From contig JAKIZK010000001.1 of the NCBI GenBank assembly GCA_022708055.1, positions 1 through 64,000 of the forward strand: a stretch of 64,000 bases of DNA, in the 5' to 3' direction. Made by a program: the position numbers and the translations under genes. The notes under the pieces are model-generated. The model ran no database searches, was not told the origin of the DNA, and saw only the letters and a program-made list of their open reading frames with translations. The DNA comes from Bacteroidota bacterium (GTDB lineage: Bacteria; Bacteroidota; Bacteroidia; Chitinophagales; Chitinophagaceae). This document shows positions 37,278 through 45,991 of this stretch, in pieces (the stretch's first letter is position 1; each line of letters opens with the position of its first letter).

Positions 37278-37991
37278 ATGCTACCAAAATACAAACGCAT
37301 CCTTCTCAAACTTTCAGGTGAAGCATTAATGGGCGATGGAAGTTTTGGTTTTGATACCAATGTAATTGCACAATATGCTCAGGATATAAAATCAATAACA
37401 GATTTGGGAGTGCAGGTAGCTGTAGTAATTGGCGGCGGCAATATTTATAGAGGAATGAATGAAGCCGAAACCGGTATTGAAAGAGCCCATGGCGATTATA
37501 TGGGTATGTTGGCTACCGTAATAAACGGAATGGCAGTACAAGCCGGGCTTGAAAAGGTAGGTGTTTATACACGCTTACAAAGTGCCATTAAAATGGAGCA
37601 GATAGCTGAACCTTATATTCGCCGTCGTGCAATTCGCCACTTAGAAAAAGGAAGAGTAGTAATTTTTGGTGCGGGCACCGGCAATCCTTATTTTACTACC
37701 GATACCGCCGGCTCACTTAGAGCCATTGAAATAAATGCCGATGTAATCTTAAAAGGCACTCGTGTAGATGGAATCTATACTTCTGATCCCGAAAAAGATC
37801 CAACAGCTACAAAATTTAATGTTATTACTTTTCAGGAATGTCTTACTAATAACCTGCGGGTTATGGATATGACAGCCTTTACTTTATGCCAGGAAAACAA
37901 TTTGCCCATCATTGTTTTTAATATGAATGCCGAAGGCAATTTGCGCCGTGTGGTTACAGGCGAAAAAGTGGGCACTCTCGTAAGAGGATAA
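37278..37991 (+). CDS. pyrH: UMP kinase
   Basis: 237 aa hexameric bacterial UMP kinase of the amino-acid-kinase fold, making UDP from UMP. Seen: [68 protein letters not shown] and the uridine-site [19 protein letters not shown]. The frame extends 31 codons upstream into the preceding gene's tail, but the family N-terminus begins MLPKYKRIL at 37278. In many bacteria frr follows pyrH; here it does not. Confidence 0.96.
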   Translation: MLPKYKRILLKLSGEALMGDGSFGFDTNVIAQYAQDIKSITDLGVQVAVVIGGGNIYRGMNEAETGIERAHGDYMGMLATVINGMAVQAGLEKVGVYTRLQSAIKMEQIAEPYIRRRAIRHLEKGRVVIFGAGTGNPYFTTDTAGSLRAIEINADVILKGTRVDGIYTSDPEKDPTATKFNVITFQECLTNNLRVMDMTAFTLCQENNLPIIVFNMNAEGNLRRVVTGEKVGTLVRG

Positions 37992-38133
37992 TTACGACGT
38001 ATATTTCCTATTTGTCAGTTTTCAGTTTCTACTATCTTGCAGGGGCATCCATTATCCCCTTGTGTGAAAAACTAATAAGTGGTAAAACCTTTTATTATTA
38101 TTAGTTTCAAAACCAAAACGTCATTGTAATTAT

Positions 38134-39150
38134 ATGGGAGCTCACCTTTCCCTTACTGTTGCGGAGATAATTGTACTGCTGATGGGAGCCATCGTGCTGG
38201 GTTTCGCCATTATGTATATCTTTTCAGCTACCCGGTCATTTAAAAAACTGGTAAGTGAGTCGCCCGGCGGAAAAATTTCTAACGAATTAGCTGCATTAAA
38301 AACAAAGTATAATAACGAAACAGAACGTAGAAGCCGCGAAGTGCAAGAGCTCTCACTCCTATTGTCTTCCGAAAAAGAAAACAATGAAATCAATACCATT
38401 GAAGCAGAAGAATCAAGAAAAGAAAATAAATTATTAAAAGCTGAACTTGCCGAACTGCGCAGTAAAATTCAAGATAGTAATAAACCGGTTTTATTAAATC
38501 AACTTCGTCAGTCGCAGGAAAATATGATGCAGTATCAGCAAAAGATTGATGAGCTGCTTTCACAGTTAGAAGCATCTGAAACCGGTACCAAAGAAATTGA
38601 AAGACTGTCAAAAGAAAACAAAGCCCTTAGCGCTATGCTGGAAGTGCTGGAAGAAAAATTAAAATTAAAAGAAAAGGATAAAGAACAAAACATCCTGCAG
38701 GAAACAATCTCCACTGAATTGAATGCACAATTAGATGCAGCCTATTTACAGTTTGATGTACTACAGGGAAAAATTCAAAAATTAGAAACACAATTAAACG
38801 GAGCAAAAAAAGAAAGTCTGGATTATGCTGAAATGAAGGAAAGCTACCTGAAGACCCTGAGAGAGCTTGATGATCTGAAACAAAAACAAGCTGTACTGGC
38901 AAATCAAAAATCGGAAACTGAAGCCGAACTGGCAGAAACACAAATCAAATTGAGAGAAGCCAATTTTGACCGACAGCAATTGCAAAAGAAAGTTTCTTAT
39001 CTCGAAGACCTGAACGATGATATGAATACCATAAACGAAGCCAATAAAAACTTGCAAGATCAACTCAAACGTATTGGCGAACTGGAAAGTATGTTGCATA
39101 TTGTTTCCGGCGAAAGAGATGCGCTGGCCAACCGGCCCTCCACCGAATAA
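38134..39150 (+). CDS. Membrane-anchored coiled-coil protein
   Basis: 338 aa. One N-terminal transmembrane helix (EIIVLLMGAIVLGFAIMYIF, about 10-30), then an almost unbroken coiled coil to the C-terminus, rich in E, K, Q and L with heptad spacing (LSQLEASETGTKEIERLSKE, LEEKLKLKEKDKEQNILQ). Probably anchored in the inner membrane with the rod in the cytoplasm. No enzyme motif. Function unknown: scaffold, division or envelope-linked roles are possible. It stands alone between pyrH and pdxH. Confidence 0.8.
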   Translation: MGAHLSLTVAEIIVLLMGAIVLGFAIMYIFSATRSFKKLVSESPGGKISNELAALKTKYNNETERRSREVQELSLLLSSEKENNEINTIEAEESRKENKLLKAELAELRSKIQDSNKPVLLNQLRQSQENMMQYQQKIDELLSQLEASETGTKEIERLSKENKALSAMLEVLEEKLKLKEKDKEQNILQETISTELNAQLDAAYLQFDVLQGKIQKLETQLNGAKKESLDYAEMKESYLKTLRELDDLKQKQAVLANQKSETEAELAETQIKLREANFDRQQLQKKVSYLEDLNDDMNTINEANKNLQDQLKRIGELESMLHIVSGERDALANRPSTE

Positions 39151-39202
39151 TTTGATATGTATTACTGATTAACATCAATCGGTAAAAAAATTCGCAGCTG
39201 AC

Positions 39203-39210
39203 TATCTTTG
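39203..39210 (+). promoter_or_regulatory. -7 promoter box (TATCTTTG) of pdxH
   Basis: Exact TAnnTTTG match ending 13 bases before the pdxH ATG. Confidence 0.6.
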
Positions 39211-39223
39211 TCCAAAGTTTTGT

Positions 39224-39868
39224 ATGGAAAAAAATATAGCTGCTATCAGGCAAACCTATTCTCAAAAAGAATTATTGGAAAAAGATGTTGCTCCTCATCC
39301 TATCCACCAGTTTGAGCAATGGTGGAACGACGCTGTAAATGCGGAAATAAGTGAAGTAAACGCTATGACACTTGCTACGGCCGCTGCCGATGGTATGCCT
39401 TCGGCACGAATTGTATTATTAAAAGATTTTAGCGAACAAGGTTTTTCATTTTTTACAAATTATGAAAGCTACAAAGGCCGGCAATTGGCCGAGAATCCAA
39501 AAGCCTGTCTGGTTTTTTTTTGGAAAGAATTGGAAAGACAGACTCGCATAACAGGACTTGTACAACAATTACCTGCGACAGATAGCGATGTTTATTTTTA
39601 TTCACGCCCAATTGAAAGTCAGGCAGGTGCAATTACCTCACCACAAAGCCGGGTAATAGAAAGCAGGGAATGGCTGCACCATCAATACCAGTCAATAAGC
39701 GAGCAGGTAAAAAAATCAGGATCAAAAAGACCGGCACACTGGGGTGGTTATATTGTAAAACCGCTAATTATAGAGTTTTGGCAGGGAAGACCCGGCCGCC
39801 TGCACGATCGTTTGCAATATTCATTGCAACAGGATGGTAACTGGAAAATAGAAAGACTTGCACCCTGA
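39224..39868 (+). CDS. pdxH: Pyridoxamine/pyridoxine 5'-phosphate oxidase
   Basis: 214 aa FMN enzyme that makes pyridoxal 5'-phosphate. Split-barrel motifs: NAMTLATAAADGMPSARIVL, LKDFSEQGFSFFTNYES, the W-x-E block VFFWKELERQTRITG, and the C-terminal IIEFWQGRPGRLHDRLQY with the family signature ending WKIERLAP. Complete and normal length. It supplies PLP used by the enzyme at 6.5 kb and others. Confidence 0.96.
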   Translation: MEKNIAAIRQTYSQKELLEKDVAPHPIHQFEQWWNDAVNAEISEVNAMTLATAAADGMPSARIVLLKDFSEQGFSFFTNYESYKGRQLAENPKACLVFFWKELERQTRITGLVQQLPATDSDVYFYSRPIESQAGAITSPQSRVIESREWLHHQYQSISEQVKKSGSKRPAHWGGYIVKPLIIEFWQGRPGRLHDRLQYSLQQDGNWKIERLAP

Positions 39869-39907
39869 GATACAAGTCTTGTGTAAAAAAATTATTATTA
39901 AATAGAA

Positions 39908-40006
39908 TTATTTCTTTTTTGCCGCTTTCTTTTTTGCCGGACGGCTTTTTCCAAAAGAGCCTTTAAATCTTTTTCCTTTTGCGGTTTTTTTATCTCCTCT
40001 TCCCAT
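39908..40006 (-). CDS. 30S ribosomal protein THX (32 aa)
   Basis: A 33-codon frame, ATG at 40006 to TAA at 39908. It reads MGRGDKKTAKGKRFKGSFGK then SRPAKKKAAKKK: nearly half basic, with the GDKKT-GK-G-FG-RP pattern of the bacterial THX family, which lies in a pocket at the top of the 30S head in Thermus. Too short for length-filtered gene calling. It starts 39 bp after the HU stop on the same strand, so the two are probably cotranscribed. Confidence rests on the pattern match and clean start and stop. Confidence 0.86.
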   Translation of the reverse strand: MGRGDKKTAKGKRFKGSFGKSRPAKKKAAKKK

Positions 40007-40045
40007 GGTTTGTTTTTTTAGGGGTTAAAATATAATGTTGATGTA

Positions 40046-40315
40046 TTAAAGTTTTTCCGACAGTTCTTTACCTGCTTTAAATCGGGCAACTGTTTTTGCT
40101 TTTATTTTTATTTCGGCTCCGGTTTGCGGATTGCGTCCTTTGCGAGCCTTTCTTTTTGAAACCATAAAAGTGCCAAAACCCACTAAGGTTACTTTGCCGC
40201 CGCCTTTCAAAGTTTTTGTAACCGCTTCTGTAAAAGAGTCTAAAGCAGCATTGGCCTGCTGCTTGGTGATTCCGGTGTCTTCGGAAATTTTTGCAATGAG
40301 ATCAGCTTTGTTCAT
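40046..40315 (-). CDS. HU family DNA-binding protein
   Basis: 89 aa nucleoid protein. MNKADLIAKISEDTGITKQQ, then GGGKVTLVGFGTFMVSKRKA and the beta-arm stretch RKGRNPQTGAEIKIKAK are the HU/IHF signature; GRNPQTG is the arm tip with the intercalating proline. Bends and compacts DNA as a dimer. A TAAATTTG box lies 37 bp upstream. Followed by the THX gene. Confidence 0.96.
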   Translation of the reverse strand: MNKADLIAKISEDTGITKQQANAALDSFTEAVTKTLKGGGKVTLVGFGTFMVSKRKARKGRNPQTGAEIKIKAKTVARFKAGKELSEKL

Positions 40316-40352
40316 AATTGAAATGCGTTGAGTTTGGTTGAGGCGAAAGCAA

Positions 40353-40360
40353 CAAATTTA
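40353..40360 (-). promoter_or_regulatory. -7 promoter box (TAAATTTG) of the HU-THX unit
   Basis: TAnnTTTG match on the minus strand, 37 bases before the HU ATG. Confidence 0.45.
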
Positions 40361-40452
40361 GCCGCTTTTGCAAGTAGAAAAAAATATAAAAACGGTGTTG
40401 TTTATTTTTTCTGAATAAATAATTTAATCCGGGGTCAGGGCTTTCGTTATTC

Positions 40453-40758
40453 CTAATCAACCACCTGCATTATCGTACGAAATGCAATAAAGTGGTTGCC
40501 CCACCGGTCCATTGCTTTTTGGCGATGATGCCCGGCATTATGATCAATATACTGCTGATATTGCTCCAAAGTGTTGGCAAAAAACTGTACTACAAAGGTC
40601 TGCCCTTCTTCATCTTCTTGCTGAAGCAGGCGGTAAAAATGAAAGTGGGTAAAATTTCCGGTGGCCATAACTTCAGGTATGTGTTCCTGTTTTTGCCAAT
40701 GCAGCCATTCGGCTTCAATTTCAGGAGTGATTTTGATGGTGATGTTATAGACGATCAT
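40453..40758 (-). CDS. DUF4286 family protein
   Basis: 101 aa, cytoplasmic. MIVYNITIKITPEIEAEWLH, HIPEVMATGNFTHFHFYRLL, GQTFVVQFFANTLEQYQQYI and FRTIMQVVD match DUF4286, a small ferredoxin-like fold family almost limited to Bacteroidota. Function unknown. Same strand as HU, 137 bp upstream of it. Confidence 0.86.
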   Translation of the reverse strand: MIVYNITIKITPEIEAEWLHWQKQEHIPEVMATGNFTHFHFYRLLQQEDEEGQTFVVQFFANTLEQYQQYIDHNAGHHRQKAMDRWGNHFIAFRTIMQVVD

Positions 40759-41370
40759 GGCAATTAAAATAGCCTGTCAAAACTATTGTATTTGCATGAA
40801 TTAATTATTTCTCCGTCAAATGGCTTCTCATTATTAGGTATTAAAATCGTTCGGCTTCCAGTTAACAATGTGTGTTGCAAAATGAAAAGGTTTAGGAGAA
40901 ATACCAGTAACATAATTAAAAAATATTAGCTTTTCGTTTGCTATGCCGAGATTTGAAACAGTGCTATATGGTTATTGAACAGCATTCAAAATAATAGTTT
41001 CCAAACCTCATACTGTTTGTGCCATTTCCGACAGGCTATGTATGGCACAACACGCTGCAATAGAGCTTATTGCTTTTTATAAACTCCACCATAAATAAGA
41101 ATCTGGTGGAGGTATAGAGTATCCTGAATAGGAGCCCACCCATGACGGGTTTAGTTATGACCCTGGCAACCCCAATAGTATAGATATGTTTTTAAACGAT
41201 CCCTCGTTTAATCCTAATCCGAATATTATCGGCACAGAAGATGTTGAATCAAGTTAAATTTCAATATTGAAATATTACTAAAAAATATTTTATTGAATAA
41301 TAATTAAAGATATTTTTATCCTTAATTGTTGTTGATATAGCTTTGTGCTCCAAATTAAAATGGGTTTTAT
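40759..41370. other. Gene-poor, decayed intergenic region at the border of the nirK module
   Basis: 612 bp with no intact gene. It contains a short in-frame coding relic at 41132-41257 (listed separately). The last ~130 bp are very AT-rich and hold TAGCTTTG (41338-41345), a possible -7 box for the porin gene 25 bp later. No FNR-type palindrome or direct repeat marking an insertion end is evident. Confidence 0.5.
41132..41257 (+). pseudogene. Possible decayed gene tail
   Basis: 41 sense codons after an in-frame TAG, reading THDGFSYDPGNPNSIDMFLN, DPSFNPNPNIIGTEDVESS and stop. The compositional bias (N, P, D, G, S) looks protein-like, and the frame before the TAG reads SGGGIEYPE, so this may be the C-terminus of a secreted protein that has lost its upstream part. 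No family recognised; it could be chance. Confidence 0.25.
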
Positions 41371-42720
41371 ATGTTAATTTGCAGAAAAAAGTTATTTCTC
41401 TCTCTTTTAGCCTTCACAATACTTTCATATTCAAATCTTTCAGCACAAAACGAGCCAGAAAAAGACAATTTACTTACTGTTTCATTTCAACTGAGACCAA
41501 GAGCTGAATATAGAAGTGGGGTATTTCAACCCTTACCAGAAGGGCAAAAACCTTCAGCATTAATTAGCCAGAGAAATAGGTTTATTATCAACTATCATTA
41601 TAAAAACTTACTTACCGTCCAAGTTTCACCTCAAAATATAACCGTTTGGGGGCAAGATGGATTAACACAAGGCGCAGGAGTCAAAAATGGTATATCATTT
41701 TTTGAAGCATGGGCAAAATTACATACAAGTAAAACAAATTTTTTACAAGTTGGTCGTCAAGTAATTAGTTTAGATGATGAACGTTTTTTTGGAGAATTAG
41801 ATTGGGCGCAAGGTGCAAGAGCACATGATGCTATTTCTTTTCATATTAATAAAGAAAAATTCTTGTTTAAAGCATTTGCTGCCTACAATCAAAACTACAA
41901 AGAGTTATATGGCAATAATTTAAGCAACATTTCAGGAAGTTTATATTCTCCTGTTGACGCAACTCCTTATAAATGGATGCAAACTTTGTGGGCAAAATAT
42001 AAAGTAAACACAAGCAGTAATTTTACTTTTTTGCTTAATAACCTTGGTTTTCAAAAAGCAATCAGTGCATCTGACATAAACGCTAAGAATTATTTTATAC
42101 AAACTATTGGCGCAAATTATTTTTATTCTGGTTCAGATTGGAAATTTAATGCCTCTGCTTATACACAATTAGGGAAAAATCATACAGGTACTAAAACTAA
42201 TGCTTTTTTACTTGCATTTTATTTAGATAAAAAATTAGATAAAAAATGGAACTTAGGCTTAGGTACAGATTATTTAAGTGGTAATGATGTAGGTACTGCT
42301 GGAGTACAAGATAACAAAGCATTTACACCATATTTTGGCACTAATCATAAGTTTTATGGTTCAATGGATTATTATTATGCTGGCAATGGTCATAAAGGTT
42401 CTGGTTTAGTAGATATTTATGTAAAAACAAGTTTAAAACCTACTGCAAGTACAAATTTTGGTTTTGCACTTCATCAATTTTTATCTCCAAATAAAATAGT
42501 AGATAACAATCAAAATTTATCAACCAATCTTGGTCAAGAATTTGATGTTGATTTTGGTTATTCAATACATAAATATGCAAAAGTTGTAGGAGGCTATTCT
42601 ATTTATACAACTACATCATCATTAAACTTCTTAAAAAATGCAAATAATCCAAACTCTTTACAACATTGGGTTTGGTTAAGTTTAAATATCAATCCTAACA
42701 TTTTTAATGTAAAATTTTAA
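41371..42720 (+). CDS. Alginate-export-family outer membrane porin
   Basis: 449 aa. Signal peptide ending SYSNLSAQ. Barrel sequence with alginate-export-family marks: FQLRPRAEYRSGVFQPLPEG, SALISQRNRFIINYHYKNL, LQVGRQVISLDDERFFGELD, WAQGARAHDAISFHI; many amphipathic strands and a C-terminal VWLSLNINPNIFNVKF that ends in Phe. Probably an outer-membrane channel. It precedes nirK by 33 bp, so a role in letting nitrite or copper through is plausible; that is inference from context, not from family biochemistry. Codon use is strongly A/T-ended, unlike the translation block before it. Confidence 0.8.
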   Translation: MLICRKKLFLSLLAFTILSYSNLSAQNEPEKDNLLTVSFQLRPRAEYRSGVFQPLPEGQKPSALISQRNRFIINYHYKNLLTVQVSPQNITVWGQDGLTQGAGVKNGISFFEAWAKLHTSKTNFLQVGRQVISLDDERFFGELDWAQGARAHDAISFHINKEKFLFKAFAAYNQNYKELYGNNLSNISGSLYSPVDATPYKWMQTLWAKYKVNTSSNFTFLLNNLGFQKAISASDINAKNYFIQTIGANYFYSGSDWKFNASAYTQLGKNHTGTKTNAFLLAFYLDKKLDKKWNLGLGTDYLSGNDVGTAGVQDNKAFTPYFGTNHKFYGSMDYYYAGNGHKGSGLVDIYVKTSLKPTASTNFGFALHQFLSPNKIVDNNQNLSTNLGQEFDVDFGYSIHKYAKVVGGYSIYTTTSSLNFLKNANNPNSLQHWVWLSLNINPNIFNVKF

Positions 42721-42753
42721 ATATTTCTCAACATTCAAACAAAAAAACACTTT

Positions 42754-43800
42754 ATGACAAACAAGTTAATCATGGTAAGCTTCTTTATGGCAGTCATATT
42801 TGGAGCTTGTAAAAGTGGAACAAATTCGGGAAACTCATCTCAATCTGCTATTGATATGATTGCTGAAGGAGAGCCTAAGGTGGCAGAAGTTACTGGTGCC
42901 CCAAAAGTTCCGGCACCTGTTGGTAACAGAGGTCCTAAAAAATGGATTGTAAATCTTGAAACTACAGAAATGGAAGGCGTTATAGCAGATAGTATTTCTT
43001 ATACTTTTTGGACATTTAACAACACTGTTCCAGGTAGTTTTATTCGTGTAAGAGTAGGAGACGAAGTAACATTAAATCTTAAAAATGCAGCAAACAGTGT
43101 TTTACCTCACAACATAGATTTACATGCTGTAACAGGACCAGGTGGTGGTGCTGCTGCAACAACTGCTGCTCCAGGTAAAGAAGCTTCATTTACTTTTAAA
43201 GCTATTAACCCAGGATTATATGTTTACCATTGTGCTGCTCCTCCAGTACCTATGCATATTGGAAATGGCATGTATGGCTTAATTTTAGTAGAGCCTGCTG
43301 GTGGATTACCTAAAGTAGATAAAGAATACTACATTATGCAAGGTGATTTCTATACAAAAACTTCTGCTGCTAAAAAAGGACTTTTAGAATTTGATAATGA
43401 TAAAGCAGTAGCTGAAAATCCTGATTACGTTTTATTCAATGGCAAAAAAGGTTCTTTATTAGGTGCAAATATGATTGAAGCTAAAGTAGGAGAAACTGTA
43501 CGTTTATTTGTAGGTAATGGTGGTCCAAACCTTACTTCGTCTTTTCATGTAATTGGTGAAATCTTTGACAATGTATATCTTGAAGGAGGCAGCCAGATTT
43601 CTCACAATATTCAAACAACAATGATTCCTGCCGGTGGTTCTGCTATTGTAGAATTTAAATGTGATGTTCCTGGTGAATATGTTATAGTTGATCACTCTTT
43701 ATCAAGGGCATTTAACAAGGGTGCTATAGGTAAATTAAAAGTAACCGGTGATGCAAATCCAAAAGTTTTTCAAGCTGGTGGAGCTGTAACCAAAGAATAA
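42754..43800 (+). CDS. nirK: Copper-containing nitrite reductase (NO-forming)
   Basis: 348 aa. Reduces nitrite to nitric oxide in the periplasm, the first gas-forming step of denitrification. Signal with lipobox IFGACKS (Cys19), so it is a lipoprotein. Two cupredoxin domains. All expected residues are visible: type 1 copper H119, C160, H168, M173; type 2 copper H124, H159, H314; catalytic D122 and H265 (motifs [48 protein letters not shown]). Second gene of the module; the next gene starts 14 bp later. Confidence 0.96.
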   Translation: MTNKLIMVSFFMAVIFGACKSGTNSGNSSQSAIDMIAEGEPKVAEVTGAPKVPAPVGNRGPKKWIVNLETTEMEGVIADSISYTFWTFNNTVPGSFIRVRVGDEVTLNLKNAANSVLPHNIDLHAVTGPGGGAAATTAAPGKEASFTFKAINPGLYVYHCAAPPVPMHIGNGMYGLILVEPAGGLPKVDKEYYIMQGDFYTKTSAAKKGLLEFDNDKAVAENPDYVLFNGKKGSLLGANMIEAKVGETVRLFVGNGGPNLTSSFHVIGEIFDNVYLEGGSQISHNIQTTMIPAGGSAIVEFKCDVPGEYVIVDHSLSRAFNKGAIGKLKVTGDANPKVFQAGGAVTKE

Positions 43801-43814
43801 TAAATATTGTAAAA

Positions 43815-44669
43815 ATGAAAGTATTGATTCTTTTACAGATTGCATTTGTAGTTCTATTCTATTCTTGTAATAAGCAAAATGTTAAATTGGATATAAGTGC
43901 TGCAAATGAATCTAAACTAATTTCAAATACTATTCATTCAATTTCATCAGACGTTAAAATGGTTTATATTCCAGGTGGGGAGTATAAACCATTTTATGGT
44001 TCAGAATATGTACTTACAAAAGTTGCTCCATTTTTAGTAGATGAAAGAGCCGTAACCAATGAAGAGTTTTTAGCATTTGTAAAGGCAAATCCACAATGGA
44101 GCAAATCTAATATTAAAAAAATATTTGCAGACTCAACTTATTTAAGAGATTGGCAATCTGATACTGAATTACCCAAAAATGCAAAGCCAGATGCTCCTAT
44201 TTGTTTTGTATCTTGGTTTGCTGCTAAAGCTTATGCTCAAAGTGTTGGAAAAAGATTACCAACATTAGATGAATGGGAGTTTATAGCAATGGCAGATGAA
44301 ACTTCCCCCAATGCTAGAGCAAAACCTGAATACTCCAGTAATATTACAAGTTTATATCTTCAAAAAGAACGGCAATATTATTCTGTAAAGCAAAGTAAGC
44401 CCAATTACTGGGGTGTTTATAATATTTTTGATTTAATTTGGGAATGGACAGATGACTTTAATTCTGTTCTTACAACCAATGACTCTCGTACAGGGCAATA
44501 TGAAGATAAAGATTTATTTTGTGCTGGCAGCGCAACAAGCTCTACTGATGTTTTAAACTATGCTGCATTTATGCGTTTTGCACTTCGTGTTTCAGTAAAA
44601 GCAAATTATACAATAGCCAACCTGGGTTTTAGATGCGCAAAAGATACTAGCATTAATAATAAGAAGTAA
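43815..44669 (+). CDS. nirV: Formylglycine-generating-enzyme-like protein, NirV-type
   Basis: 284 aa. Signal with lipobox LFYSCNKQ. FGE/SUMF1-family fold: MVYIPGGEYKPFYGSEYVLT, VDERAVTNEEFLAFVKANPQ, PICFVSWFAAKAYAQSVGKR, LPTLDEWEFIAMAD, IWEWTDDFNS and LGFRCAKD. The active-site cysteine pair of true FGEs (GGS-x-C...C near the C-terminus) is not seen, so it should not make formylglycine. NirV proteins of this fold are commonly encoded beside nirK in denitrifiers; their job is unsettled. The gene symbol rests on that context. Confidence 0.82.
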   Translation: MKVLILLQIAFVVLFYSCNKQNVKLDISAANESKLISNTIHSISSDVKMVYIPGGEYKPFYGSEYVLTKVAPFLVDERAVTNEEFLAFVKANPQWSKSNIKKIFADSTYLRDWQSDTELPKNAKPDAPICFVSWFAAKAYAQSVGKRLPTLDEWEFIAMADETSPNARAKPEYSSNITSLYLQKERQYYSVKQSKPNYWGVYNIFDLIWEWTDDFNSVLTTNDSRTGQYEDKDLFCAGSATSSTDVLNYAAFMRFALRVSVKANYTIANLGFRCAKDTSINNKK

Positions 44670-44670
44670 A

Positions 44671-45246
44671 ATGAAACATATATATTGTTTAATATTTTTA
44701 ATCGTATTATTTGAATCTTGTAAAGAAGAAAAATCAAAGATTGTTCAACTTCCTTCTGATTCAATTTTTAATCTTGCATCAAATTGGAGGAATCAAAATA
44801 ATGATACTTTACAATTAAAAAGATTACAAGGAAAAACCATGGTAGTTGTAATGATTTATACAACTTGTAAATCTGCTTGTCCAATTTTGGTTTCGAAAAT
44901 GAAAAGTATTGAATCCAAGATTGACAGAAATGAAATTAAAGATGTTACTTTGGTTTTAGTATCAATAGACCCAGAAACGGATACACCGGAAAAATTAAAA
45001 GAGTTTGCCAAAACTAATAATATGGATGCGCCACAGTGGGTTTTTCTTACGTCTACTGAAAGTGCAACACAAGAGTTTGCAAATGTTCTTTCAATGAAGT
45101 ATAAAAAAATATCTCCAATTGAATTTTCTCATTCAAATATCATAAGTGTGTTTAGGCCAAATGGAGAGCTCGTAAGCCAAGAGGAAGGATCAATAGATGT
45201 AGATAAAGTTGTAAAAACTGTTCGGGAAACTGTAAAAAAAGGTTGA
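44671..45246 (+). CDS. SCO1/SenC family copper chaperone
   Basis: 191 aa lipoprotein (LFESCKEE). Thioredoxin-like fold with the copper ligands C66-x3-C70 (TTCKSACPIL) and H154 (EFSHSNII). Other SCO marks are LVSIDPETDTPEKLKEFAK and the strand VSIDP. SCO proteins deliver copper to cytochrome oxidase CuA; beside nirK, this one likely supplies copper for NirK or keeps thiols reduced. It starts one base after the nirV-like stop, so the two are translationally coupled. Confidence 0.9.
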   Translation: MKHIYCLIFLIVLFESCKEEKSKIVQLPSDSIFNLASNWRNQNNDTLQLKRLQGKTMVVVMIYTTCKSACPILVSKMKSIESKIDRNEIKDVTLVLVSIDPETDTPEKLKEFAKTNNMDAPQWVFLTSTESATQEFANVLSMKYKKISPIEFSHSNIISVFRPNGELVSQEEGSIDVDKVVKTVRETVKKG

Positions 45247-45282
45247 TGTTTTTTTAATTTTCAATTTAGCAACAAAAATACT

Positions 45283-45735
45283 ATGTTTTCAAAATCTACA
45301 GAATATGCTTTAAGAGCAACCATTTTTATTGCACGTCAATCATCAATTCACAAAAAAGTAAATATTCGTGAAATTGCAGAAGGTATAGGAGCACCAAAAT
45401 ACTTTACTGCAAAAATTCTTCAACAACTTTCTAATAAAAATGTTCAAATAGTTTCATCAATCTCTGGACCTGCAGGAGGTTTTTTTATTAAAGAAGAAGC
45501 AAGTAAAAGGCCCATTTATAATGTAATTGAAGCTATGCAAGAAACACACATAATTGAAGATTGTGTACTTGGCTTACCAAATTGTAATGAAAAAACACCT
45601 TGTTCTATGTACAAGCCTTATAAAGATGTAAAAAAAGGTTTGTTGAGTATCTTTAAAGATAAATCTATACAAGAGATCGCAAATTCGAAAGATAGATTAA
45701 TACCTATTAAGATTCCGAATAGTAAAAAACCCTAG
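45283..45735 (+). CDS. Rrf2 family transcriptional regulator (NsrR-like)
   Basis: 150 aa. N-terminal winged helix MFSKSTEYALRATIFIARQ, IAEGIGAPKYFTAKILQQLS, ISGPAGGFFI. Three cysteines C94, C101 and C107 (IEDCVLGLPNCNEKTPCSMY) fit the Fe-S ligand spacing of Rrf2 sensors such as NsrR, IscR and RsrR. At the end of a nitrite-reductase module, sensing of NO or nitrite and control of the module is the natural inference. No operator could be defined. Codon use matches the module. Confidence 0.88.
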   Translation: MFSKSTEYALRATIFIARQSSIHKKVNIREIAEGIGAPKYFTAKILQQLSNKNVQIVSSISGPAGGFFIKEEASKRPIYNVIEAMQETHIIEDCVLGLPNCNEKTPCSMYKPYKDVKKGLLSIFKDKSIQEIANSKDRLIPIKIPNSKKP

Positions 45736-45991
45736 AACATATTCAATTTTTCTGATCAGGTGTAATACTTCTTTTGAAAGTATCATCTAAATGTATGTAA
45801 ATTACTTTTGGGATGTTTTATCTATTCTCAAATTGTTCATTCACATTATTGCTGTAGAAAGAGCATCGGTTGAGAGTAAAATCGTGAATAGTATTGAAAG
45901 TATCCTGACACTATTGAAAAGAATTGAGAGAAATTTAGCAGGAATATTATTTCAATTCAATTTCTTTTTAAAAAAATAAAAGATAATTGGC

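Noticed and set aside
45791..45979. 62-codon frame after the Rrf2 gene
   Set aside because: No family resemblance, signal or spacing that supports a gene; composition is that of random AT-rich DNA.
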